A stretch of 64,000 nucleotides of DNA from Prunus persica. Taxonomy: Eukaryota; Streptophyta; Magnoliopsida; Rosales; Rosaceae. The stretch's first letter is position 1. Each line of letters begins with the position of its first letter. Of this stretch, positions 34,949 to 47,125 are shown piece by piece. The notes beneath the pieces are model-generated. The model was not told the DNA's origin, ran no database searches, and saw nothing but the letters and a program-made list of their open reading frames with translations. The stretch lies in assembly GCF_000346465.2 (NCBI RefSeq), contig NC_034013.1, positions 3,706,907 through 3,770,906 on the forward strand, in the 5' to 3' direction. The position numbers were made by a program, and so were the translations under genes.

Positions 34949-37825
34949 TATATATAGATAAAGAAGGAGTAATTTTTTTCATTCTTGTGTTTTTTTAAGT
35001 TTCAAAAATATAAACCTGATATTTTGAAGTATTAGTATTTTTACATCGGAAAATCTTCCTTTTAAAAATTTTATGTTAAGGATTAATTAAACACTTTTAA
35101 TCTCATTAATCATATATATATAGTATAATACATATTAAAATATTTAACTCACTAACATATCTAATGAACGAATGAGTTTAAACATTACTAGCTTCTTGGT
35201 CAATTGGGTTTTTTTTGTTATTTTTAATTCTTATCTATTAATTAGTTAAATATATAAATATATAAAAAGATAAAAAGAAATTTAAAACAAAAAATGGATG
35301 AATGTCGGTATGGTGGAGACAGATGAATGTGGTAGTCGAGTGGGGCAGTAACTACTTTCCCTAATTACTTAAGTGGAATTTGTTTTTTATTTTGAGCTTT
35401 GTGGATGTGAGGGAAGTTTTGATGAAATTGGAGGAATTGACTTTTTGTGATCATCATAAAATGGTTGGTGAATGGGAAGAGCCTCAACTTTGGTTTTGCA
35501 ATTAGATGTCACGAGTGGACTGAAATACCCCTCCACATGAGGGACATATGATTAAAATGTAACGAATTTGGCAAGAATTTGACAAAAATTGATACATACG
35601 CTTTAATTACTCGGAATTGAAAATTAAAAGAATAAAATTGATAAAATTGAAATTATAGAGACCAAAGTAATAAAACACCAATGGGATGTTAGTTAGATTA
35701 GTTGAGGCCTTTAGTGTGCTCCCAAGTGATCGTAGGTTCAAGCCCCCCTTGGTACCGTGTGTGTGAGTTTCCTCCATCTCCTTCCTAACTTTGGCATGCA
35801 AAATAATAATAATAATAATAAAATAGGAGCTTTAGATTTAAAACACAATATAGTTTACTAATTTGGAAGATATGAATAAAATTTCATCTAATTAGCATAA
35901 GGCCAAAGACCAAAATGTAGTACATAATTTTACAAAAATATCATTAAAAAATATCAAAATTACACACAATGCCACTCATTCTAAAGCAAGCATACCATGC
36001 CACATGTCCATATCTAGCCAACTGCCACCGCCGGCCACCGCCACTTGTTACCTGTGGGATTTTTAGGAAATATTTTGGGAGTATTTTGTTAATTGTTGTA
36101 GGGGCTTTTTCGTTTCGACAGCTACTGCGGGCCTGGGCTGCCGTAAAGAACCAAATGAGAGAAAATTGTCCCTGGGTCTGAGTTCAAAAATTAGGCCCCG
36201 ATAATGTTCGAAAGGGTAGTTGAGCCTTAGGAAGCACCTTAGTTACTTTCACCAGCAAAACTAACAGTTGCTTACATGTAGATTCTTAGCTTGGCATTAG
36301 AAGTTGGTGGCATGGGAGCAAAACCATCATGAGTTTAGCATAAATAGAGAGAAGGCTATGAATTCCTATGAGAAACAAGGGTTTTAAGACAAGGGGGAAT
36401 GGATTCTAAGAGGGTTTGTTGAAGAGGGAGAGAGATGGGGCTATGATGGGTGTGTTGAGTAGTTTCCGGCAGCTTGACGAAAAAGCTGTCAAGCTCTGGA
36501 ACTTTTTAACAGAAGAGAAAAGGGGAGGAGATGGAGGAATAGGGCACGAAATTGCAGAGGTTTCAGATATGTGAGATGAAGCTTGCTATCTGAATGTGTG
36601 TGTTGGTTGTTAGGTAGGAGGTACCTCATATATAGCCGCTAGAAACTCCTCCTTTCCAAGAAACCCTAATGATTTCTATCTAATTTGGCCAAGTCTTTCC
36701 CTTCCTTTTTCTTCTCTTCCTTTGACTAATCCTATTTGGTGAAATTCTCTCTGTCCAATTGCACAAAAACAGGATTTGGGGAGCTCTAGGCTTTTCCCGC
36801 AACTGTTCCAATGGGGAACTCCCATTTTCAGCCATTTTTCTTCTTTCTTTTCTCCTCTCTTCCATGGCTAGATCTGATGGGGGGAAAGAAGTAGGTATGT
36901 ACACTGGTTCGAAAGGTACCTCCCCTCCTAGTGATCTGCGCACCAATACCCCCTAGTTCTTTGAATGCTTTTGCTTGAAATTCGTCTCTCCCCTTCTTCC
37001 CCCCCTCTCTTCCCATGTGCTAGAGCCTCCCAACAACTCACTGACATAACACTTTGGCTTTCATCCTGGTTCATGTTTCCAGCTAAGTGCTAGAAACTAT
37101 AGATATTTTCTTGGCTCCTTGGGCTTTTGCTAAAGTGATTGGTTAGCCTACTAAGGGAATGAGCTTAAATGATGGGGTAATTTCCTAGGGTATTGGGCTT
37201 CCTTTTTTTCTCTTTTATGCTTACCTACATATTTGGGCTCAAGAAATGGGCTTAAGTTTCAGGGCTCCCAAACGACCCAAAACTTCCGTTTCTTGGCTTA
37301 TTAATGGGCCTCATGAAAGTTTCGTTTCCATCCATGCCACAACCCACTCAGCAAGCTCCAGGCATTTGTGTGGCTTGGGTCCACTAAAACTTGTAGCGTG
37401 GTTGGGTGTGAAATAATGATTTTTTGCTTGGCATGGCATGTCAATTGGCGTGCTTTAATTTTATCGTCTTTGAAAAGGGATATGATGCTTAACTGGGTAA
37501 TTAGCTTGAGCTCGTAGAGCCAGTGTATTTTATAGGCTATAGCGTGGCAGATTGCATATTTATTTGGCATGGCACATGGTCGTAGCTCGTGTAAGTGTGC
37601 ATGAGGAATTTCGCGTGTTCCAAACTGGGTCTTTTCTTAATAAGGTGTCACACTAGGCCGGGAATTTATTTGGACCCAACCCTGAATTTTTTTGGGCCTT
37701 AACAACTGTACACCAGCTTTGCAGACTGTTTTTATTTGGGTTGGCAAGGATTGGGATGTTTTGAACTTGAGCTGAGATGCTGTTGTTTTATATGCATATC
37801 TTTGGCATGTTTAGACATTGACCTT
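34949..37825. other. Intergenic, unclassified repeat-like sequence
   Basis: No supported gene. The block at about 36040-37700 is GC-richer, has long non-coding stretches with frequent stops, and looks like an old LTR or other retroelement fragment, but no terminal repeats or protein domains were found. A GTAGGTTCAAGCCCC word near 35728-35742 resembles a pol III box B, possibly a SINE relic. Confidence 0.35.
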
Positions 37826-37995
37826 TGATGCATTCTTGTTTTGGATGCATTTGGATGTTTTGTAATTGAGGTGTGATGCTCTTGTTTTGGATGCAATTGA
37901 ATGGATGCTTTGTAATTGAGCTGTGGTGTTCTTGTTTTGGATGCAATTAAAAGGATATGTTGTATAAGAGATGTCATGTTCTTATTTTGGTTCCA
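37826..37995. repeat. About 50-bp minisatellite
   Basis: Three to four imperfect units carry CTTGTTTTGGATGCA at 37835, 37881 and 37931 and a diverged CTTATTTTGG at 37981, giving periods of 46, 50 and 50 bp. Confidence 0.8.
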
Positions 37996-38913
37996 TTGAT
38001 TTGGTGTATACTGGATATGTGCACTTGGAACCCAAAATTAGAGTTGTGATGTATATTGGATGTTTGTTTTCAAGGCCAGTTGGAACTCAAAATTGGGGAA
38101 AAGGAAGACTCATTCCATAACCGATCAAAGATACATCGAACCAACACAACCCCCTCCATTACATCCAAAACCTAACCAACATTAAGTTGTCAGCTGTAAA
38201 TGACCAACATTGCCATTATCTTTGGCAAACAACAAAAAAATAACCATTACAAACAAGAACACATAACCCAAAACCATGGGGTTTTCAGCTTTTGTTTTCC
38301 ACACTTTCTTTCTTGTTCAGAGAGGTTGATTTTCCTAATCAGACCTGGGATTATTTGCTTCGATCTCTCACACATCTCTGGGTCAGCCCATTCCCAAAAT
38401 ATGCATCAGTTCTTCTGCATAAACACAATTTTTTTTATTACAATCATACAGTGGCACCATCAGAAATAGACCTAACCAAAATCCCAAATTTCACAATCAC
38501 ATTGACAAACACAAATCCAACTTACCCTCCCACGAACTTCAAACCTCCTTCCAGGATGTGAACCTGTCCAAGATGTATATGTTTTCACAGCATTGCCATA
38601 GTAGCGCAACTACAACCTCACTGAAATGGGCTCTTCAATGTGCAATCGAGACCTCATTGACTCACCATCAATGCTAGGTAGGTTCCTCCTCATCTTTTTT
38701 TTTTGTTCACCTCATCCTTATCTTTTCAAGCTGTGCGATTATTAGGTTGTTAGAGAGGGTCAACTTCCAATAAATGGTTTGGACTTTCCTTTGTACAAAT
38801 TGGAGGGAAGAAATGACGGGATAAATGGGAATAAAAGGGTTTGAGAGTGCTAACATACAGACTGAACGTATTTGCCCTAAAAAAGGAAGTCATGTGCCTT
38901 CCACATGACTTAT
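37996..38913. other. Intergenic, no gene seen
   Basis: AT-rich, partly CT-rich sequence between the minisatellite and the retroposed segment. Short open frames are present but show nothing recognisable. Confidence 0.35.
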
Positions 38914-38927
38914 TTGACAGAGTAATG

Positions 38928-39985
38928 AAGCAACTAGCTACCTACTACGGAAGCGACTTTTTCTCTCTAACCATAGCCCCTCCTTTGAAAACACTTGCAG
39001 CGCTGCTTTGGGGATGGAGGCCTTAGTTCCTCCTCCCCTCTCCTCTCATCTCTTCCTTCCCACTTTCTCATTTCCTACTTATTCCTTCTATTTTTCTCTT
39101 TCTCTTTCTCTATCTCTTTCTCCTCTGTGAGAGTCTTCTCTCTCCTTTGTGAGAGTTCTTCCTCTCATTTGTGAGAGTTTATGTTACTTTCTGTTTATTT
39201 ATTTTTGCTTTATATCTCCCTTAATCTCCTCTCCAACTCCTTCCCATCCCTCTGATCTCCCTCATCTCTGACACCTTGTGTCTCCAAACGCCCCTATCTA
39301 TCTATTACATCTCCCTCAAGTTCTCCTCTTCCCCTTTACCTATGTTAAACTTTCTCTACTTTTTTTCTCTTCACCTCACCTTAAATTTCCCTAAATTATG
39401 CCCAAATCTGGAAAACCCACATCTGCACTTCCACTTTCCTCTTTCATCCCTACCCATAAATGTTGTTCTTCAATCTACACTTCTCACATGTACATCCCTT
39501 GCCCCTACGCTGTTATGGTGTCCTTCACACATTCCCTCTGGTTGTGTCCCGACCCGAGATCTCAACGACCAGCCACTGCTCTTCGGTTTCATGGATGAGG
39601 ATACTTCAAAAGTGCTCTTTGCACTAGCTTCTAGGATTATGGTATTGCTCTTTGTGTGGGTGGTTTGTCCACCACCATTCTCCGCTCTAAGCAACGGTTT
39701 GTCTGGTTACTGATTACCCATCTTTAGTGGTTGTGAATTTGCGGCGACGGAGCGGCAAGGGGAAAGTGGCGGATGTAGCTTCTCAGATTTAGGGTTCTTC
39801 CTTTGTGTTTGTATTGGGCTAGATGTTTGTTTTAGGGTTTTCCTTTATGTGGCTTTTTTTATTTCTGTTGGGCTGAGGCCTTGTATCTAACTGTGTTGGG
39901 CTGGTTTTTTTTGCATTTTTTGATTGTGTAATCTCTTTCATCTTTATGAAATGAATTACCTTGACCCCAAAAAAAAAAACAAATA
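38928..39985 (+). mobile_element. Retroposed poly(A)-tailed segment (5'-truncated LINE or retrocopy)
   Basis: A 1.06-kb insertion bordered by a perfect 14-bp duplication TTGACAGAGTAATG (38914-38927 and 39986-39999). Its right end has a run of about 11 A after GACCCC, preceded by a GT-rich 3'-UTR-like stretch typical of plant LINE tails. Long target duplications and a 3' poly(A) point to LINE machinery. No reverse-transcriptase motif is visible, so it is a short truncated LINE or the retrocopy of an mRNA. The left part is CT-rich. Confidence 0.8.
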
Positions 39986-39999
39986 TTGACAGAGTAATG

Positions 40000-40989
40000 G
40001 ATGAAATGTCTCTCACTCTAATGGTGGGGGGAAATTAGCAATAAAATTTAATTTATATCCTTAATTTTTTAAATAAAAAGATTTGGGGGTAAATTAAAAG
40101 TATAATACAAGTTTAGGAGGTAATTCGGCATATCTCTTTTATTTTAGAAAATGAATGAGGAGGATGGTTGGAGTTGTAAGCAGTATAAATGTAAAGTAGA
40201 AGCCAATGTTGTCTGCCATGTACTAGAAGCGGACCAACTATTTCACATTCTCCTGGGAAAAAATACTTCAACACAACGCACGCTCGGGAGTAGACGATCA
40301 CTTCCACAGTAAAAGACAAAACCTTGAAAAGGCCAAAAGGAAAAAAATAAATACCGGAAATGGTTAAAATATGGAACAAATGTACAGAGCCTCTTTCTGT
40401 CTCTCCTTCCTTTGATGTGAAAATTTGGAAATCTCCTCCTTTTGGGGGCTCTCTGAACCAAATCTATCTCTAAATTCTCATTCTTTTTTCTTTCCCTTTA
40501 ATTTCCTCACTCCTATCAATTCCTCTACCACGTTCTCCTTACTGATTCAATAATTTCCCATTTTGCTAAGCCACTTTCTGATGGTCTCTTCATTATCTTT
40601 TGGACATTTTGAGGCTGTAGATCCAACCGCAATTCCAACTTGGTAACTTGTTTCATTTTGGTTAGATTTTTGTTCAAGTATCTTGCTTTGATCTGTGTTG
40701 TGCCTCCTAATTTGCTGTTGTAGAAGTAGCTGTAGCTCCTTGTTATTTCTCGGGAAGGTTCTTAGCTAAAAGCTTTGTAATTTGTGTTGTAGATGTTTTC
40801 TTGAAGTACCCATTTCTCATGTTGCTAAGATTTCTCAAAATTTCAGCAATTTGTATAGAATTTTGGTGAATTCAGCTTGTGGGTACTTTCCTCTGTGTTA
40901 CGAGAACCTGTAAGATAGCACTTAGGGTTTGTAACACTCTTGTTTTCTTTCAAGCACTGTACTTTTTGTGTTGAGGAATTATACTTGCA
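40000..40989. promoter_or_regulatory. Upstream region and leader of the CCCH gene
   Basis: About 1 kb before the ATG at 40990. The sequence from about 40390 onwards is pyrimidine-rich and looks like a long 5' leader. The transcription start cannot be fixed from sequence alone. Confidence 0.4.
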
Positions 40990-43900
40990 ATGGATTATGG
41001 AAGAGAAACTAATGTAGTGCAAGTAATCACTGGGAATAGTGTTGGCGGTGATATTTGGTCTGCTGATCAAGCAGTTTGGGCTACTGAGGATGAGTACCGA
41101 GTTTGGAATAATGGTGACGCGTTGGCGGACACCATGTCCAACTCGAATTATGATCAAAGGCAATCTCAAAGTCGCTCTGGAAGCGAACCCCCAAATAAGA
41201 AATCAAGGAACTCCCAAGATGCAACTTCGTCTAACCGGTCAAAAGCCATTGGGAAAATGTTTTTCAAAACCAAACTTTGTTGCAAATTCCGTGCTGGGAC
41301 GTGCCCCTACGTCACTAATTGCAACTTTGCTCATAGCATTGAGGAGCTTCGAAGGCCACCTCCAAATTGGCAAGAAATTGTGGCTGCTCATGAGGAAGAA
41401 AAGGGGGTATCTTCGGAGCCAAGGGAAGAATATCAAATTCCAATAGTCTCTACAGGTTATGGTGTGGAGACTCAGAGGTCGTATAAAGGGAGGCATTGCA
41501 AGAAGTTTTATACTGAGGAAGGCTGCCCTTATGGGGATAATTGTACTTTTCTTCATGATGAGCAGTCGAAGAATCGAGAGAGTGTGGCAATAAGTTTAGG
41601 TCCAGGAGGGTATGGTGGTGCTGCAAATGGAGCAAATAACAAGCCATCAAATTGGAAAACAAGGATTTGCAATAAGTGGGAATTGACAGGATATTGCCCA
41701 TTTGGAAGTAAATGCCATTTTGCTCACGGCGTTGCAGGTATGATTTATTTACTTTTTCCGTCTTTGCTTTACGGAAAGCATTTGATGTTGATTCTTTATA
41801 TATGATAGCTCAGTTTTGAAAAATCAGTAATTGCTTGCTCTAAGATTTGAGAATGATATTAATCCATCTTCCATAGCAGTAAATAATTCCCTTGTGTTGC
41901 CACTTTGTCAGTGTAACTTTTCATAGAGCTGGCCATCTTGCTTGGGTTCCCATTCTATAACTTTTATATCTACTTTCAGTTTCATTATCTAGATGCTTGG
42001 TGTCCTGCATTTTCAATGTCCAAATAAGTGAGACACTGCTACCTATAATTTGTGGTAGAAATTTTAATTTCATGCAACACTTAAGTCCAAGCTTTTCCAT
42101 GTTTTGCTTTTGTTTTAGGAAAGCACTTCAGTATATTAAGAAATCAATTATGGTTAACTACCACTATTGTTGGTTTTGTAATAGTTTCAAGATTATGGTA
42201 TACCGGTTAACTTGTTCTTTTGGCGCATCATTAACAAAGACTAACTACCTATGCTTTTTCCTTGTAAAAGAGAAACATGAACACATGATTGTTTGTTTTT
42301 CCTCATAAAGCAAAGACACTTGTCAACACACTTTCGCGTTCATTTGTTTATCATAGAGAACCTTGGGACAGAAGTTCTAGATTGCAAGATCATAACATGA
42401 TTCTATTCCTAACCGGCCAACCCATCTTTTATTTTATCCAAGCTCTAGGGGCAGTAAAAAGTTACCTGAACAGAAATATGCAAACTACATTGTAAACTTA
42501 TTGTTTAACTTGTCCACCTCGGTTATTGGTTGTGGCAGAGAGTGTATACTCATTATGCATGGAAGGGAAGAAATTTCCCCCTCTCTCTTACTTAACCATC
42601 TGTGGCCTTGAAGCAAGGTGCTGTTGAAGTTGCCCATGCTGATTGGCCCAATTGAATAGTTTGTCTGTTTCTTTATTGTTAATATAAGTGTACATGAGTA
42701 TGATTGGAGAATAGGAAGGTAAAGGAAGAAGATCAGCTGAAGAATGCCCTTAGGACTCGAGTAGCCAAGTAAGAGGCTACCATCAGTACAGATTAAATTA
42801 TTGCAGTTAATCCCAAGCTTTACCATGTCAAGTTATTGTCACTTGTCCACCCCTGTTATTGCTTATGATAGGGAGTGTATACTCATTATGCACGGAGGGA
42901 AGAAATCTCCCCCCCTCTCTCTTTTATTTTTATTTATTTTTAACCATCTATGGCCTTGATGCAAGGTGCTATTGAAGTTTCCTATGCTGATTGGGGCAAT
43001 TAAATAGTTTCTCTGTTTCTTAATTCTAGTAGAAGTCTACGTGAGCATGATTAGAGCATAGAAAGGCAAAGAAAGAAGGCCAGCCGAAGAATTCTCTTTA
43101 GACTCCAGCAGCCAAGTAAGAGGCTACCATTGCTCCAGAATGAATTATTGCGGTTTAATCCTGGAAGAATACAAAGAATAAAAGACCATCCACAATCAGT
43201 AATTCATCCAGGGGGCTGGGTCTATTCCCCAACCTGCTTAAAAACCTTAGCAGAAAATCCAGGACAGAACAATCGGTCCAAAAAGGCCTACATCTGACTA
43301 AGGAGGAGGCCACAAGTATTATTCAAAAATATTTAATACAGGCATATTTAAGCCTAGGCAAGGAAAGTTCCTAATTAGAAGCTCTATATCATTTTTTAAT
43401 TCCTTTTTACAAAACTAAAATTAGACGTACCACCTGAGCCTCTATAGTTTTTAGAAACAAAACTATTTGTGGAAATTTGTATTGTTTGGGTCTGCGCTGC
43501 CCGTAAGCATATATTGACATAGTGCCATATAATAAATAAAACACACACACACACACGCATACATTCCATTTTCTTTTTACTGCTTAATATCTCCTTAAGC
43601 CACACAAGTTTCTAACTCCTATTATGTCTTCAAGGGAGGAAGAAAACAAATACACAAACTCTAGTTCCTACTCTGGATGTTGCTAAGAAACCTGGGGTAT
43701 TTAATATTCCAACGGTTAAAGTTTAAAACAATTGTTTGCACATGTCCTAACAGCTTCAGGTTTTGGGATCTAGTGGTTGCCTAACATAGGATCAGAGCAT
43801 TGGTTGGTGGAGATCCTTGGTACGAAATCTCCAATCCCCATTCTCACTTCTTTGTTGATTTGCAAGGTGCAGGATGGGGCTGCACCCATACGTTTCTCTC

Positions 43901-45018
43901 TCTGAATTTCTCTGCCACTCCACATGTAGGATGGCGCTTGCATGAGAGAGAGGGTGTTAGTTTGATATACATTCCCTTACAGCTTAAGCTTTTGGGAAAG
44001 TGGTAAACCAAGTATGTATATCACCTGACGAACTGTACCGATGGTGTTAAACACAAATTAGGGACCGGCTTAAGAGAAGTGTGGCTGGACCACTTTTGAG
44101 GTGATCAATTTTTGCTCGTTAAGGGTTTGACTGGTGTATTGAAGTCTAGAAAAAATCCTACATCTTGCATGAGGGAGGCTTGCATGGAATTTACACCTCA
44201 AGAGATAAAGCTTAAGCAAGGCTCATGTAGATGCATAATGTTGTTGTACAACTTGATCTCGTTTGGCTGCCAGTGCTGTTACTGTTGTATTGTGAGTTGG
44301 TTTGGTAAGGATTACTAGTTTGTTTATTTTGCTTACTTCTTTACCTTTTTTTTCTCTAATTTGTAAGTTTATCAGCTACAAGCATTAGTATAAGATCTGG
44401 CTTAGTACAAGTTTGTATGGTGTGATGTTTATGTTAAGGTCACGAGTCTGCACACTTTGTTGACATTAAATGAAAATACGCTCTTATCATCTGTAGGTCT
44501 TAAATTTGTATGCCACTGAAGAGTAGCATGCTAATATGTTGTCTGGAATGTGGATGATTTGTCTTCAACTATTTGAGGGTGTGTTTTTACGTTTGGGTGC
44601 AATATCTATAGAGACTGTAGTGATCATATTAATATCCTCTTTCCTGAAAAGAAAATTGTAATAATCAAACTGCAGTTCAACTTAAACTGATGATGCTTTC
44701 ATTATCTAACTTTGGAATTCTAAACTTCTGACTACAGAATTACACCGATATGGTGGTGGGCTTGTGGAGGGGGACGTTAGAGAGTCTTCTTCAGCCCCTC
44801 CTGACAATAAGCAGGGTGGAGTACCTTCTAAAACCCCAGCAGATACTGTGGTAGTATCAGTCCCGCTAGTTCCTCATTCTGATGTTTATCACCTCGGAGT
44901 TCCATCACAAAGATCATCGATTGTAATTCAGAGGCCTGGGCAGAGAGCCCATCAGAAATGGAAGGGACCAGACAAAATCAGTAGGATATATGGTGACTGG
45001 ATTGATGAGATCGAATAA
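40990..45018 (+). CDS. Zinc finger CCCH domain protein, three fingers
   Basis: Two exons, 40990-41737 and 44738-45018, join in frame (GVAG|ELHRYG) to 342 residues. The fingers are C97-x7-C105-x5-C111-x3-H115, C170-x8-C179-x5-C185-x3-H189 and C227-x8-C236-x5-C242-x3-H246. Such fingers bind single-stranded RNA or DNA. A basic stretch PPNKKSR (about 67-73) could act as a nuclear signal. The conserved linker RRPPPNWQEIVAAHEEEKG after finger 1 is typical of the plant clade that includes Arabidopsis C3H12, C3H39 and C3H56; I cannot choose among them. The tail contains HQKWKGPDKISRIYGDWIDE, also a conserved C-terminal block. The 3-kb intron contains a 333-bp tandem duplication. Without splicing, the first frame would end at 41805. 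Confidence 0.9.
42508..43162. repeat. 333-bp tandem duplication in the CCCH-gene intron
   Basis: The sequence starting ACTTGTCCACC at 42508 recurs at 42841. Similarity runs to about 43162 with many substitutions and small indels (shared words GAGTGTATACTCATTATGCA and CAAGTAAGAGGCTACCAT). The unit has no open frame. The level of divergence suggests an old event. Confidence 0.88.
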
Positions 45019-46150
45019 AATCTGGGATCCTCGCTTCCAAATGTTAAAGATGTACTGTGGTAACTTACATATATCCTCCATGGATTTAGATAGAAAACTA
45101 GATACCAAGTCTCTGCAAGAGATTTTGGGATCATGTAGCTGTAACTTATCTGTAGAAGTAGTTTTTGTTTCCTTGCTTCTAGTTTAGGTTTCATGCCTGG
45201 CTTGGTGAAGGCACAGCCCATCTGTTTCATGTGCGAATTTTGTTGTTACAATTAGAACTTGAAGCTTGTATCACTCTCTTAGTTGTCCTTATTACCATAT
45301 ACAATTATGGGATGACCGTCTTCGTCCAGAGAGACGATGGTCATTAGCTTGTACCACTTTGTTCAAATTATCAATTAAAATAATTAAACATCTCGCTTTC
45401 ACCCATTTTGGCGTTGATCATAACACTTGTATCAAGTTTTTCCCTATTTTGAGGTTCTTTTTCCTGTCTGAAACTTTCTTCTCTGAGATGATTGTAAAAT
45501 AACTCTACTAGAATAAAGGGACGGGGTGGCAATGGGTCGTGTTCGGGTTGATCTAATTTATATTCGAGTCCTATATTTGTGTCGTGTTTGGATCGTGTAA
45601 CAATATAATGTTTCTTCCAATTGGATATTTAATATTGTTTACAATTTAGTATTTAATGTTTCTGCCCTCTATGATATGAAAATCTACAAATTTAATTAAA
45701 AACGTTTACCCTTTTGTTTGAACAGCCAAAGATGAGGGCGTTGTATATTGGTGGCTTGGATTAATAGTGAAGAGAGTAATTTGTTGAGCCCATCCTTCTC
45801 ACAAGGACTCGCTCAAAGCTCCATAGCTTTGGTTCTTACCAAAGACTAGAAACCAACACTTCCACATTACCCTCCCAAATTAAGCCAATCATTTTTGTAT
45901 GCTCACGAAAACAAGATGCATCGACATGCCTCCTTGTTTCTCTCTTGCCAATGACTGACTGGAAGCTATCCCACAAACACAAACTAACCCAACACCAACA
46001 CCAACACTTTGTTGTTCTCTTTGTAGCTTCATCTCATCACAATTCTTGTTCTTCTTCTCTGAATATCCATGCAATAAGGCTGGCCGGAAGTGCAAGCCGA
46101 TCTCCGGCCACGGGTTTTTTTTAATAAGGCATAGCTGCTCAATCTTAGTT
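45019..46150. other. Space between the CCCH and ATL genes
   Basis: It holds the 3' UTR of the CCCH gene (probably to about 45500) and the promoter and leader of the ATL gene. No further gene is supported. Confidence 0.4.
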
Positions 46151-47125
46151 ATGCAGGGGATGTCAGCATCGACCACACCGGATGTAGCTTATCCCCCATC
46201 CTCACAGCATGTGGCCTCCCCGCCAATTACTGTCGTTCTGACCGTCCTTCTCCTCGTGTTCTTCTTTGTGGGATTCTTTTGTATTTACTTTTGCAAGTGT
46301 TTCATGGACCATATCCTTACCTCCTTTCAGCGCTCTCCCTCCGGAGACCTTGTGGGCACGGCGGTTGTACCTAAAGAAGGCCTTGACGTCTCACTCATAG
46401 AATCATTTCCAACTTTCGTGTATGCAAGCGTCAAAGATTATCGGATAGAGAAGTACGGCCTAGAATGCGCAATTTGCTTGGTGGAGTTCGAGGACGATAG
46501 CATGCTGCGCCTCTTGACAGCTTGTTGCCATGTTTTCCATCAAGAATGCATCGACCTCTGGCTCGAGTCTCACAAAACTTGTCCATTTTGTCGTGGAAAT
46601 CTCGAATCAATACCCTCGAACTTAGCGGAGAAGTCTCCGGTGCTTGCTCACGAGAACGTCGCCATGCAGGAAATTCATGAAGGGAATGAGCCTGTGTTGT
46701 TGGATCCGAATGCTATCCACATTGACATCAAAGGTGAACAAGGCCAAGACCAACATCATCAAGGAACTAGTACTAGTGATTCGTGGCCTCCCAATAAAAA
46801 TAATAACAATAACAATATGGTTGCAGAAGATGAACAAAGTAGTAGAACTAACCATGATCATCAAAACGTAGAGAATGAAACCGAAAGATTTTCGAGGTCA
46901 CATTCGACAGGGCACTCCATAGTTATTAGGCCTAGAGCAGAGGAGGATAGATATACACTGAGATTGCCAGAGCATGTGAAGATAAAACTTCTAAGAGGGC
47001 ATCATAACTGGACAGGAAGCTGTACCACATTTGGGGAGTTCTCACGCCAAACACACAATGCGGCTGGTGGCCACTTTGGAGAGGTCTCTGGCTCTGCTGC
47101 TGGAGGAGACATTAACAGACTTTAA
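46151..47125 (+). CDS. RING-H2 finger protein, ATL family E3 ligase
   Basis: Single exon, 324 residues, intronless like most ATL genes. A membrane helix at about residues 26-47 (ITVVLTVLLLVFFFVGFFCI) follows a short N-terminus. The ATL-specific GLD motif is present at 77-79 (KEGLDVSLI). The RING-H2 domain is C106-x2-C109-x15-C125-x-H127-x2-H130-x2-C133-x10-C144-x2-C147, with the IDLWL signature. ATL proteins are membrane-anchored ubiquitin ligases often tied to stress and defence signalling. The C-terminal half is polar with an Asn run (KNNNNNN) and a basic segment HVKIKLLRGHH. The frame is open upstream to 46046, but the first ATG is 46151 and gives the expected short N-terminus. From its neighbourhood with PIG-W it may correspond to ATL29 of Arabidopsis. 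Confidence 0.9.
   Translation: MQGMSASTTPDVAYPPSSQHVASPPITVVLTVLLLVFFFVGFFCIYFCKCFMDHILTSFQRSPSGDLVGTAVVPKEGLDVSLIESFPTFVYASVKDYRIEKYGLECAICLVEFEDDSMLRLLTACCHVFHQECIDLWLESHKTCPFCRGNLESIPSNLAEKSPVLAHENVAMQEIHEGNEPVLLDPNAIHIDIKGEQGQDQHHQGTSTSDSWPPNKNNNNNNMVAEDEQSSRTNHDHQNVENETERFSRSHSTGHSIVIRPRAEEDRYTLRLPEHVKIKLLRGHHNWTGSCTTFGEFSRQTHNAAGGHFGEVSGSAAGGDINRL

Noticed and set aside
39276..39713. 145-codon frame in the retroposed segment
   Set aside because: Low-complexity CT-rich composition, no recognisable domain, and overlapping frames on both strands are equally open.
41738..41805. CCCH protein ending at 41805 without splicing
   Set aside because: The donor GCAG|GTATGA and the in-frame 3' exon with a conserved C-terminal block make the spliced form far more likely.
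46046..46150. N-terminal extension of the ATL frame
   Set aside because: It has no ATG at its beginning (it would start at TTG) and would give an unusually long N-terminus for the family.
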